DNA from: an uncultured Oscillospiraceae bacterium
GTDB taxonomy: Bacteria; Bacillota; Clostridia; Oscillospirales; Oscillospiraceae
Direction of reading: 5' to 3'
DNA: 64,000 nt
Assembly: GCA_910587255.1 (NCBI GenBank)
Contig: CAJUKT010000091.1
Location: 100,675 to 164,674, forward strand
Shown here: positions 1 through 8,222 of the stretch, one piece after another
How positions within the stretch are numbered: position 1 is the stretch's first letter
How the letters are laid out: each line of letters opens with the position of its first letter
Notes under the pieces: generated by a model
Seen by the model: the letters and a program-made list of their open reading frames with translations, nothing else
Told to the model about the DNA's origin: nothing
Database searches by the model: none
Position numbers and translations under genes: made by a program

Positions 1-65
1 ACAGTGCGGACGAGGTTTATATGGTGATGGGATTATTGCGCTATCGGGCTATTTTGACAATACGC

Positions 66-102
66 AAACAGCCGCCGGATCGTTCAAATCCGACGGCTGT
101 TT
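66..102. terminator. Stem-loop, possible terminator
   Basis: Arms AAACAGCCG (66-74) and CGGCTGTTT (94-102) are exact complements, with a further inner pairing CGGAT/ATCCG. There is no long T-run on either side, so terminator function is inferred. It sits between the window edge and the end of the leftward operon that stops at 195, so it could end that operon or a gene to the left. I could not support a coding region in bases 1-194. Confidence 0.4.
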
Positions 103-194
103 AGAGAAGCTGTTAAACTGATATGCTAATTATCAGGCACAGTGAGTCGTTTGGAGTATCTGCACTCAACATTAAATTCGCGACATACAAAGCA

Positions 195-1910
195 TTACGG
201 CTCATAGTTCCCAGTAGTGCCAAGAGCAGTTCCCCACGTGGTGGCATCACAGGTGAAATCACGACTTACCCGCTCGTCGATTGCTGCTACAAAATGCAGG
301 CTAAGCGCATGTGTTTCATCACCCTTTTCAGCAGTGGTTACCTTGCCGTTGAGGTTCGTCAGAGTAAAGGCCCAGTCCTTCCAACTCCACTCGCCGTTTT
401 CTACCAAACCCGCAGTGACAAATGTGAACTGATAGGTTCCGTCTGCATAGCAGTCAAGGAGATAGTTTTCAGAATCGGATACAAAGCTAAAGAGCACAGG
501 TGTTTCGGCTCCAGGTTCATAATTCCCCGTTGTGCCCAGCGCAGTGCCCCAGGTGGTGGCGTCACAGGTAAACTCACGATCTACCCGCTCGTCAATCACG
601 GCCACGAAGTAAAGGCTAAGCGCATGAGTTTCATCATCCTTCTCAGCGGTGGTCACCTTGCCGTTAGAGTCCGTCAGAGTAAAGATCCAGTCCTTCCAAC
701 TCCACTCGCCAGTCTCCACCAAGCCCACAGTAACATAGGTAAACTTGTAGGTTCCGTCTGCATAGCAGTCAAGGAGATAGTTTTCGGATCCGGAATCGAA
801 GCTGAACAGCAGCGTATCTTCAGCCGCAGGGCCGACCGAGGGTTCCGGGGTATCCATGGGCACCCAGCCCTTCTCGCGGAGGAAGTCATCAGCAGAGGCA
901 TAGTTTACGCTTCCGTCGCTGCCAAGGGGCATATTGCGGATAAATTGACCGCCATCAGCAAAGCCAAGCGCGATATTGAGGGTAATCTCATCGAAGTGGC
1001 CGGTGAGGTCATAGGAGTAGTCGATGGTGCATACTCCGGGGACGCCTTCCATTGTATAGCAGGTCACACAGAACCAGAGGTATTCGTCACCTTCGTTGGT
1101 CCAATAACCATAGTAGTTGGCGCGGCGGCCTCTGCCATAAACACTCAGTACGCTTTCGCCGTCCTCATAGAGATTGAGAATGGCACAATAGGGCAGATCC
1201 TCACCGCCGCTGCTTACCGTTCCCTCTCCAAGAACCTGATACATAATTTTTTTTGTGGAAACATCTTCCGCGAGATAGTCCTCCGGCGTATAGTCCTGCC
1301 AGACATCCTCTGCCAGAGTGGGAGACTTGTAGTTTGTCGTATCCTGCGGGCCATCCGGGTTGCCTACAGGATCGGACGCTGAGCTGTTGGGATTGTCTGC
1401 GGTGGGGGTCTCAAGGCTGTTCACAACCGCGACGCTGCAAAGAACCGCCACCAAAAGTGCCATGGGAAGTACGACTTTCAGATCCGCCGTGCGGAAAGAA
1501 TACTGCTCCTCCTCTTCCTGCTTGCAGATTACGGCAAACAAGGTGCAGATCATTGCCAGCAGGAACAGAATCAGCGCCGCCACTAAGTAAGGAGAAAGCC
1601 CGGTGTTCATCACATCTCCGCTGAAGTAGAACGCAAGATAGCTGACACGGCCCTCAATCAGGGAGAAGAACAGCGCTGTGGTGACAGCATATGCCGCAAT
1701 GGAGGGTACCTTGGCATAATCCTTATAGGTTGCAATGAGATCCAGGAAAATGGCACCGAAAGCCAGGCCAATGATCAGAACAGGTCGTTCGGACAACTCT
1801 ACCGAAACGGTCGTAAGAATACGGAAAAAAATGAGGCCGATCACCGTGAAAAGAAGCGCCGCTAGGGAAAACAAATAGCCTTTGCCCTTTTTGGAAAAGA
1901 ACTCTTTCAT
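195..1910 (-). CDS. Membrane protein with duplicated C-terminal domain
   Basis: Predicted 571-aa membrane protein that I do not recognise as a named family. The first ~170 residues hold about five hydrophobic segments. A Ser/Asn/Pro/Asp-rich linker follows, then a probably extracellular region. The last ~200 residues are two near-identical ~100-residue copies, each opening with a motif like LFSF-S-SENYLLDCYADGTY and ending GTALGTTGNYEP. The Trp-containing core (NGEWSWKDW) and alternating pattern suggest a small beta-barrel or lipocalin-like fold, which is inference. The ATG overlaps the TGA of the upstream GH3 gene by 4 bp (ATGA) behind GGGAGG, so the two are translationally coupled. It is probably a surface partner of that enzyme, for binding or localisation. 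Confidence 0.75.
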   Translation of the reverse strand: MKEFFSKKGKGYLFSLAALLFTVIGLIFFRILTTVSVELSERPVLIIGLAFGAIFLDLIATYKDYAKVPSIAAYAVTTALFFSLIEGRVSYLAFYFSGDVMNTGLSPYLVAALILFLLAMICTLFAVICKQEEEEQYSFRTADLKVVLPMALLVAVLCSVAVVNSLETPTADNPNSSASDPVGNPDGPQDTTNYKSPTLAEDVWQDYTPEDYLAEDVSTKKIMYQVLGEGTVSSGGEDLPYCAILNLYEDGESVLSVYGRGRRANYYGYWTNEGDEYLWFCVTCYTMEGVPGVCTIDYSYDLTGHFDEITLNIALGFADGGQFIRNMPLGSDGSVNYASADDFLREKGWVPMDTPEPSVGPAAEDTLLFSFDSGSENYLLDCYADGTYKFTYVTVGLVETGEWSWKDWIFTLTDSNGKVTTAEKDDETHALSLYFVAVIDERVDREFTCDATTWGTALGTTGNYEPGAETPVLFSFVSDSENYLLDCYADGTYQFTFVTAGLVENGEWSWKDWAFTLTNLNGKVTTAEKGDETHALSLHFVAAIDERVSRDFTCDATTWGTALGTTGNYEP

Positions 1911-4822
1911 TTTTCAGATCCTCCCTTGACTTTCTTGTTCGCGTTGAACAGATAGAGCGCAGTTGTTACCGCCGCAGCTGTGGCAAAGATGATATCAAGA
2001 GTATTGAGCAGCGGTTTCCACCAGGGGGTGATCAGGACAACCCTGGATTCCGCATCAATTCCATTGACCGTACTGGAATGGATAAAGTTATAGAGGATAC
2101 GATGGCAGGCATCCCGGACAGCAGACAACAGCACCGGATCGGCTTTGATGCTTTCCACAGCAAGGGTTTGGTTCACATGAGCTTTGGATGTATCGTCGTA
2201 AACGCCATTGTTCATCATTGTGCTGACACCAGCTACAATGGCGGCGTTGCCGTCATAAAGCCCTGCCGTGGGAGAACCCAAATCAGTGATAACATATGCC
2301 TGAGAGCCCCACTCCTGCCGAAGCGCTACTGTCAGGAGATCATACTCGGCACTGGTAGAAATCAAACCGATTCGGTTATAGGAACTCATCATACCGCGAG
2401 CCTCACCATAGGTCATTACACCCTCAAAGGCCCGCATATAAACTTCACGGAGAGCCTGCTCATTGGTGAAAGTAGCCACACCGATGCGGTTTTGTTCCTG
2501 ATCGTTAATAACGAAATGCTTCACTGTGATAACTTGGCCTTTTGCGTTGGCAGCTTTGGTGACTTCAGCCAGCATAAGGGAGGTATGCACAGGATCGGCG
2601 GAAACATATTCGGAATGTCTGCCGCCGTAGGGAGTGCGGTGCATATTGGCACCAGGTGCATAAGTAAAGCCGGCACTGCAATACAAGCCGTCTTCACCCC
2701 AGAAGTCACCCTGCCGATAGGCCAGTGATTTGTTGAAGGTGGCACCCAAAGTCGATTCAGAGGAGAACATATTTGCGTCTAATGTGCCATCCACAGCCAC
2801 CACGTCACCGGTGATGCCGTCTGTCATGGTGTAGCCGGAGGGGAGCGCGTTTTTTTCGCCCGATGTAGAATCAATGGAAAGGTTCAAATATGGGATATTG
2901 AGTCCAATAGGAGAATCACTCCCGTTACTGCCCGGGAAAGTTACAGAGGGGGCAGTTTCAACGTGGTAGCGGCCCTGAGCAACGATACGGCTCATCTCAT
3001 AGATGGACAGATTGTCAAGAATCTCATCCCATCCTTCATCAAAGTAATCCTTGCCCCACATACTCACCGCGTTTAGAGGGGCCATACCCGCGTTCACGGC
3101 GTCGAGAGTGGTAAAGTCTTTATATGCGACATCCTGGGGCTGGATACGGCTGGCGGAATCATTCCACTGACCGTTTTCATACTTTTTGGTATCATTCAGT
3201 GACGCAATCATGTTTGCGGATGCTTCGAGGGAAAGCGGTTCCGGGTAAGTACCCGCCCAGTCGCTCCTGGTGAGATAAGTCATGCTGTCAGGACTCCAAT
3301 AGTTGATGTCAGCATCGGCAAAGGCGTTGGTGATGTTGCTTCCGGTATATACCGAATTGGCATAGGTGGTAGTGTCCAGGCTGGACAGCGTCCACTTATA
3401 GATTAAGGCGGGATCGCCGTCTGTGGTCATACCGTCCGCAGTGGTTTTTCCTTTTGCAGCGAGGATGTTGTTCACGGCCTCATGGGCGTTTCCACCGATA
3501 GAGAGGTAGTAATCTCCTGCGTCCATGATGTAGGTCTTGGCATTCACGTAGTCATAAGAGGCCAGCCACTGAAGATGAAGGGTAATTTCAAGATTTTCAG
3601 ACTCGCCAGGGCCAAGTTCACCTGTCTTTTCAAAGCCCATAAGCTGCACAGACGCCTTCTCTACCTTGTTTTGAACATCGTAATCGGTATAGGGTGACTG
3701 AGCGAACACCGTGACGACTTCCTTACCCGCGACAGAGCCTGTGTTGGTAACCTTCACCGTGATGGTGGCGGTGTGGGCAGAATCATCGAATACAGGCTCA
3801 TCTACCAGTTCCTTTGAGAATGTGGTGTAGCTGAGACCGTAACCAAAGGGATAGATTACTTCGTTGGCATAAGACCAGCCGCCATTTCCTGCATAGGCCC
3901 CTGCGTTGGAGTTTGCAAACCCTTGCCCAAGCACACAATCCTCATATCTGGTCTCATAGTACCTGTAGTCAGTGTAAATGCCCTCAGCATAGGCCACATA
4001 GTTCTTTGCCTGCGAGGCCTTGATCTTAGAGCCGTTTGTATAAGTATAGTTGCCGAAGTTCATCATGGCAGGGGTGGACATGGTGTCAACGGCATAGGTC
4101 TCCACTAGCTTGCCAGAGGGGGAAACCACACCGGTGATGACATCCGCCACGCCATAAGCACCCCTGTAACCGGCGTTACCAAGGTGGAGAATGGCCGATA
4201 CACCATCGTCATGTTCCAGTCCCGCAATCTCGACAGGATGATCGCCGCTGATCAAAACTACAACCTTTGCCCCAGAGGCTTTGGCGGTATTGATGTGGGC
4301 CAGCTCATTGTCGGTTAAGGTCAGGCCGCCCAGGGCCATATCTTTGCCTTCGCCGGCCATTCGACCAATGACCACCAGGGCCATATCACAGCCTACCGGG
4401 TCATCCGTCACAGTGAGCCCGTCCTGGCTTAGTGCGCCGGTAAGCGTGGTGCTCCTTGCCTTCATCTCTGCGGTAAAGGAACCACCGCCTGAGTTAGTGG
4501 AGAAAATAAAGTCATCCTCCCCCAATATGGCGATTTTCCCGGTGCGCAACGGTAGGGCACCGTCATTTTTCAATAAGACAACACCCTCATCGGCAATCTC
4601 CCGGAGTAGCTGCACTTTGGCTTGATACATCTCCTCAAGGTCGGCGTAGTCAGAGATATAATAGGCCGACTGTCCGTTTCCACCCTCCACCCGGCTGGTC
4701 TCGATGTCAAGTGCTTGGTTCAGTATGGAGCCATAGGCCGTCGCGATATTGGTGCCTACCATACATACAATCAAAAGAAAAATCGTGACTAGGGACAGGG
4801 CTTTCCAAACGTTTTTTTTCAT
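1907..4822 (-). CDS. Circularly permuted membrane-anchored GH3 glycosidase
   Basis: 971 aa. The GH3 domain order is reversed. The C-terminal (alpha/beta sandwich) domain comes first, at about residues 65-335, with VVLLKNDGALPL and FGYGLSYTTF. A fibronectin-III-like domain follows at about 340-450, then the catalytic barrel at about 590-925. The barrel has the K768-H769 substrate-binding pair (VKHFVINDQE) and the nucleophile D847 in YVITDLG, where canonical enzymes have SDW. This B-A order is known from Butyrivibrio fibrisolvens and Ruminococcus albus beta-glucosidases. Hydrophobic segments lie at about 8-30 and 935-958, so both ends seem membrane-tethered with the enzyme outside. The start has AAGGAGG. 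It follows a LytTR/AgrC-type system, which probably regulates it. Substrate is unknown; beta-glucoside or beta-xyloside are the usual possibilities. Confidence 0.85.
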   Translation of the reverse strand: MKKNVWKALSLVTIFLLIVCMVGTNIATAYGSILNQALDIETSRVEGGNGQSAYYISDYADLEEMYQAKVQLLREIADEGVVLLKNDGALPLRTGKIAILGEDDFIFSTNSGGGSFTAEMKARSTTLTGALSQDGLTVTDDPVGCDMALVVIGRMAGEGKDMALGGLTLTDNELAHINTAKASGAKVVVLISGDHPVEIAGLEHDDGVSAILHLGNAGYRGAYGVADVITGVVSPSGKLVETYAVDTMSTPAMMNFGNYTYTNGSKIKASQAKNYVAYAEGIYTDYRYYETRYEDCVLGQGFANSNAGAYAGNGGWSYANEVIYPFGYGLSYTTFSKELVDEPVFDDSAHTATITVKVTNTGSVAGKEVVTVFAQSPYTDYDVQNKVEKASVQLMGFEKTGELGPGESENLEITLHLQWLASYDYVNAKTYIMDAGDYYLSIGGNAHEAVNNILAAKGKTTADGMTTDGDPALIYKWTLSSLDTTTYANSVYTGSNITNAFADADINYWSPDSMTYLTRSDWAGTYPEPLSLEASANMIASLNDTKKYENGQWNDSASRIQPQDVAYKDFTTLDAVNAGMAPLNAVSMWGKDYFDEGWDEILDNLSIYEMSRIVAQGRYHVETAPSVTFPGSNGSDSPIGLNIPYLNLSIDSTSGEKNALPSGYTMTDGITGDVVAVDGTLDANMFSSESTLGATFNKSLAYRQGDFWGEDGLYCSAGFTYAPGANMHRTPYGGRHSEYVSADPVHTSLMLAEVTKAANAKGQVITVKHFVINDQEQNRIGVATFTNEQALREVYMRAFEGVMTYGEARGMMSSYNRIGLISTSAEYDLLTVALRQEWGSQAYVITDLGSPTAGLYDGNAAIVAGVSTMMNNGVYDDTSKAHVNQTLAVESIKADPVLLSAVRDACHRILYNFIHSSTVNGIDAESRVVLITPWWKPLLNTLDIIFATAAAVTTALYLFNANKKVKGGSEK

Positions 4823-4844
4823 GATATCTCCTCCTTTTATAAGA

Positions 4845-4868
4845 TTGGCTAACTTCTATTTTAGCCAA
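4845..4868. promoter_or_regulatory. Inverted repeat upstream of GH3, operator candidate
   Basis: Perfect 8-bp arms TTGGCTAA (4845-4852) and TTAGCCAA (4861-4868) with an 8-bp spacer. It lies 23 bp upstream of the GH3 start, between the preceding terminator and the ribosome binding site. The geometry suits a dimeric DNA-binding protein. It does not obviously match the direct-repeat pattern known for LytTR regulators, so the binder is unknown. A 5'-UTR hairpin is the alternative. Confidence 0.4.
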
Positions 4869-4879
4869 ATATTTGTAAC

Positions 4880-4928
4880 AAAAAAGAGATAATTCGCAAC
4901 CTGCCACTTTCAGGCGCAAATTATCTCC
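4880..4928 (-). terminator. Rho-independent terminator after the histidine kinase
   Basis: On the minus strand, arms around GAGATAATT and AATTATCTC enclose a second stem (GCG/CGC, CTG/CAG), followed directly by six T. It sits between the kinase stop at 4969 and the GH3 start at 4822. It therefore separates the regulator transcript from the GH3 operon and implies a separate GH3 promoter. Confidence 0.75.
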
Positions 4929-4968
4929 TTATTTCATATTTGGTTGTTTTCAAGGCATGGATGGTAAG

Positions 4969-6258
4969 TCAGAAGATGAACATACAAGTAAGGCAGAACA
5001 GGCCATTCGTTGCATTCACGTCCATTTCTCCACCGTATTTTTTTACAATGTGGCGCATACTTTTTATGCCGAACCCATGATACAACTTGTTTTCTTTGCT
5101 GGTTTGCAATTCTCCGCTTGCAAAGTCCGGTCCGTTGTAAGTGTTTTCCACCCGGACGAAAAGCATATTTCCAATATCTTTTATGCTGAGGCGAATCAAA
5201 CGGCTGCCCTTCGGAAGTCTTTCCTCATATTCGATAGCATTGTCTATGGCATTTCCAAACAGAGAGTAAATATCCGATTCAGACAACTTTGATAGTTTTT
5301 CCCCCTCTACCAAAGCGGCAAATTCGATTTCTTTGGCTTTGCAGGCGAGGTACTTTTCGCCGAGTATGATATCCAGCGCCGGAAATCCCGTATTGGAGTA
5401 ACTTTCATACCGGGAAATGCTGTCCTCTAACTCGGTGATTGTGTCGGCCCGTATGGTTGACACCTGCTTTAGCTGATGTATCTGGTGTTTCAAATCATGG
5501 CACTTAATATTAAGGTAATCGACACCGTCCCGAAAAGACTCAAATTGTTTTCGCTCCTGCTCCAAAATATATTCAATCTGTTCGTTTTCTTGCTCTATTT
5601 CCCCCCGTTTAAAAATACTCATTTGCAGGGATAGAAGAAATATACCGCAAATCATACCGTAGCCCACGGAGGCGATTTCACCCAGAACAGAGACGGGAGA
5701 TAAATCACCTGCAAGGGCGTTGATCACAATCAAACTTACTACAGTGAGGATATTAACAGTAGCCGTATCGTCAGCTTTGAGTCTTGCATCATCCTGTTGC
5801 TGGAGCCGTCGAATCACAAGGAAATAGGCGCAGGTGTAGCACACTGTAAGAAATCCCACATAAGTGACCACTAAAACGGGAATGGATACCCGATCTATAT
5901 ACAGGGTTTCAATAAACTTATAGAGCTTGATTGTCATATGCTGAATAGCATAAGCACCAGCGCATATAAAAAAAGATGCTCTGAAACTGAATTGAAACAG
6001 AAAGTATACAGTCAAAGCAACTGCTGAAAAAATTGCTGTATATCTTAGTACATCAATTGCTACAACTGCGAGTCTTTCCCATTGATGGTATCTGATCAGC
6101 ATCGGTGAGGTACAATAAGAAAATACGTAACATACCGCAAGGCATATGGGCAGCTTCAGCCAAAAATGGCGTCTGCGCTCATATGGCAAAATGTAGAGTG
6201 CGACAACTGTAATGAGCTCAGTTAGAAATTTTACGGAAACGTATGATGTGTGATTCAT
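4969..6258 (-). CDS. AgrC-like sensor histidine kinase (GHKL)
   Basis: 429 aa. The N-terminal ~210 residues hold about six membrane helices. A coiled-coil linker and the dimerisation helix follow, with phospho-acceptor His in the motif CHDLKHQ. The C-terminus is a HATPase_c_5/GHKL ATPase with N-box (FGNAIDNAIEYE) and G-box (GFGIKSMRHIVKKYGG). This layout is typical of AgrC/LytS-class kinases that phosphorylate LytTR response regulators. The gene overlaps its regulator by 4 bp (ATGA), so they form one operon. No agrB/agrD-like peptide gene is visible nearby, so the signal could be a peptide from elsewhere or a glycan fragment; neither is shown. Confidence 0.9.
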   Translation of the reverse strand: MNHTSYVSVKFLTELITVVALYILPYERRRHFWLKLPICLAVCYVFSYCTSPMLIRYHQWERLAVVAIDVLRYTAIFSAVALTVYFLFQFSFRASFFICAGAYAIQHMTIKLYKFIETLYIDRVSIPVLVVTYVGFLTVCYTCAYFLVIRRLQQQDDARLKADDTATVNILTVVSLIVINALAGDLSPVSVLGEIASVGYGMICGIFLLSLQMSIFKRGEIEQENEQIEYILEQERKQFESFRDGVDYLNIKCHDLKHQIHQLKQVSTIRADTITELEDSISRYESYSNTGFPALDIILGEKYLACKAKEIEFAALVEGEKLSKLSESDIYSLFGNAIDNAIEYEERLPKGSRLIRLSIKDIGNMLFVRVENTYNGPDFASGELQTSKENKLYHGFGIKSMRHIVKKYGGEMDVNATNGLFCLTCMFIF

Positions 6259-6965
6259 GATAATCTATCTCCAAAATAGCGCATTACATTTAAGATAAAC
6301 TCTTTTTTTCGCGCACGGCTGATAGGGACGGTCTCTGTCCCCACCTGTACATAATTTCCTACAATGCCCTTAACAAATTTGAGATGTACGATAAAGCTAT
6401 TAGACGGCCTTGCAAAACTGCTCTTGGGTAAAACTTCCTCCAATTTGGAAAAGGATCCGCTGGCCTCTATAGGGCCTTTCTCGGTTACATATTTAATGCT
6501 GTGACCTGATATCTCAATATACATTAACTCAGCGTAGGGGATTACCTGGATACCGTTCCGCAGGCGAATCACCAGTTCACAGTCTTTGTCCCGCAGGTCA
6601 GTGCGCATGAGTCGATCCATCAGAGTAAAAAAACTGAGATAACTTACGGGCTTGACCAGAAAGCCGGAGGCTTCCACCTCATAGCCGCTGGTCGCAAACT
6701 GGGTATGTCTTGTGACAAAAACGAGCCGAACCGTGGGATCCAATTCACGCAACCTCTGTGATGCCTCAAAGCCGTTGATATGTGGCATCTGAATGTCCAT
6801 AAAAACGATATCGTAAATTGGCTGATACATAGTCAAAAAAGTTATTCCATCCGAAAAAAGGGCAATGTCATATGAGAAGTCCTGCCCCAGCGCATACCGA
6901 CTAATATAGCCGGAAAGCTGCTCAGAGTATTCGCGCTCATCTTCAACGATGGCAATTCTAAACAT
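6255..6965 (-). CDS. LytTR-family response regulator
   Basis: 236 aa. The receiver domain (about 1-120) has the acidic pocket in IVEDE, phospho-acceptor D57 (VFMDIQMP) and a KPVS lysine. A LytTR DNA-binding domain covers about 130-232. I chose ATG at 6965 because AGGTGA lies just upstream; an in-frame GTG at 6974 would overlap that site. It is cotranscribed with the AgrC-like kinase and clearly paralogous to the second regulator at 7397-8125, sharing the stretches YDI--MDIQMP and GYEV. The likely target is the GH3/membrane-protein operon downstream. Confidence 0.9.
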   Translation of the reverse strand: MFRIAIVEDEREYSEQLSGYISRYALGQDFSYDIALFSDGITFLTMYQPIYDIVFMDIQMPHINGFEASQRLRELDPTVRLVFVTRHTQFATSGYEVEASGFLVKPVSYLSFFTLMDRLMRTDLRDKDCELVIRLRNGIQVIPYAELMYIEISGHSIKYVTEKGPIEASGSFSKLEEVLPKSSFARPSNSFIVHLKFVKGIVGNYVQVGTETVPISRARKKEFILNVMRYFGDRLS

Positions 6966-7077
6966 AGCGATCACCTAAAGCAACGTAGTTTTTATCCCAA
7001 ACATATAAATTGGAAGAATCATTTCGTATACAAAGAATTTCCCAAATCTCTCCTGGACGCATCGCCTCAGCGCACTT

Positions 7078-7378
7078 TTTATGTAGCAAGGCCCAGGGCC
7101 TTGCTACCAGCTTGTAGAAAAAGTCCATTTCCAGCAATTAAATGGGACGGAAAAGTTGCGATTTTTAAAATGCACTTCTAAGATTTTATTCCCAAAAGCA
7201 CTTCATATAGTTTGAAAATGACGAGTATTTCTACAATATGCGCTTGTAACGAACAGACCGAATGCTAAAAACCGCCGCCGAAAAAAACGATTGCAGTTAG
7301 AACATTTTGAGCGTATTTTCTTTTCAAAATCACTTTATCGACAGACTGGTAGCAAGGCCCAGGGCCTTGCTACATAAA
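7078..7378. mobile_element. MITE-like element with palindromic terminal repeats
   Basis: Non-coding segment between the two response regulator modules. Each end carries the same 25-bp palindrome, GTAGCAAGGCCC, one central base, then its complement (7083-7107 and 7349-7373). With flanking bases, the two ends form a longer inverted repeat. It reads TTTATGTAGC outward of the palindrome and CCAG inward, then degenerates over ~25 bp. The interior is AT-rich with no open reading frame. This is the architecture of a small non-autonomous element, or of an inverted-repeat RNA gene. I could not identify target-site duplications with confidence. The palindromes alone could also act as bidirectional terminators. 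Confidence 0.55.
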
Positions 7379-7396
7379 TAAGGCAAACGTTCTGAG

Positions 7397-8125
7397 CTAT
7401 GGCCTATCATCAGTCTGCCTGGAGCCTGCGTACTGATCAAAGTCTTGCATAAAACGCTTTTTGCGGGGTTGGCTGATGCGCAGCTCCTCCCCAGTTTTCA
7501 AAAACAGGGTATACCCTTTCACCCGCTGGGCGCAGGCCAGGTTGACCAGGCAGGAGCTGCTGCACCGGGCAAAGCCCTGATTGCCCAGCTCCTTTTCCAG
7601 TTTGTTCATGGTGCCAAGGCCGGAGTAGGGACCATCGAAAGTGTGGTAGGTGAGCAAGTGATCTTGAATCTCAATGTATTTAACATCGCACAGGTTGATT
7701 CGAACGGTTCCGATGCGGGTAGAGATATCAATGGGCACCTTTTTCCCGTAGTCGATACGCCAAACAGCCCGAGACAGTTTAAGCGCAAAGCTGTAATACT
7801 GCACCGGCTTGAGGATATAGTCCAGTGCAGACACCTCATACCCCGCGATGGCGTACTGGGCCAAATTGGTAACGAAGATCAACAGCACCTGTTCATCCAG
7901 GGTTCTCAACCTCCGGGCGGCCTCCATCCCGTTGATGTCCGGCATCTGGATATCCATGTAGATGATGTCGTACACCGGCTTATACCGTTCCAGCAGGAGT
8001 ACAGGGGAGGAGAAGGTGTCAATTGTGAAAGAGACATCATTTTCTTTAGAAAATCGTTCCAGATAGTTTTTCAGCGTGAGGACGGCATCTTCCTCATCCT
8101 CCACGATTGCTACATGAATCGCCAT
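7397..8125 (-). CDS. LytTR-family response regulator (second module)
   Basis: 242 aa. Receiver domain with acidic residues in IVEDEED, phospho-acceptor D58 (IIYMDIQMP) and the KPV lysine, then a LytTR DNA-binding domain at about 130-235. The start ATG follows AAGGAGGGGG. It lies 97 bp downstream of the second AgrC-like kinase on the same strand and is a paralog of the regulator at 6255-6965. Position suggests it controls the divergent GH3-to-uronate operon starting at 9793. That link is inference. Confidence 0.9.
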   Translation of the reverse strand: MAIHVAIVEDEEDAVLTLKNYLERFSKENDVSFTIDTFSSPVLLLERYKPVYDIIYMDIQMPDINGMEAARRLRTLDEQVLLIFVTNLAQYAIAGYEVSALDYILKPVQYYSFALKLSRAVWRIDYGKKVPIDISTRIGTVRINLCDVKYIEIQDHLLTYHTFDGPYSGLGTMNKLEKELGNQGFARCSSSCLVNLACAQRVKGYTLFLKTGEELRISQPRKKRFMQDFDQYAGSRQTDDRP

Positions 8126-8222
8126 ACTTGGCCCCCTCCTTTGTTCTGTATAATGTCATCCTATCAGATAACAGGGGAGGAGAGAAAGGGGAATTGCGTA
8201 CATTGAGAAATGATTTCGTAGA

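Noticed and set aside
1..194. Possible end of an upstream gene entering from the left
   Set aside because: All forward frames are short before a stop and none shows recognisable protein sequence; evidence is too thin to call a partial gene.
195..832. DNA repeats that could suggest a CRISPR array
   Set aside because: There are only two ~300-bp copies and they encode a duplicated protein domain; no short repeats with spacers and no cas genes were seen in the window.
123..1382. A 419-codon plus-strand frame opposite the repeat-bearing membrane protein
   Set aside because: It repeats only because the minus-strand gene has duplicated domains; no ribosome binding site, and the minus strand has operon overlap and RBS.
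7083..7373. The two 25-bp palindromes as simple terminators
   Set aside because: Neither has a T-run and both share extended inverted flanks, which favours one bounded element. Terminator activity is not excluded.
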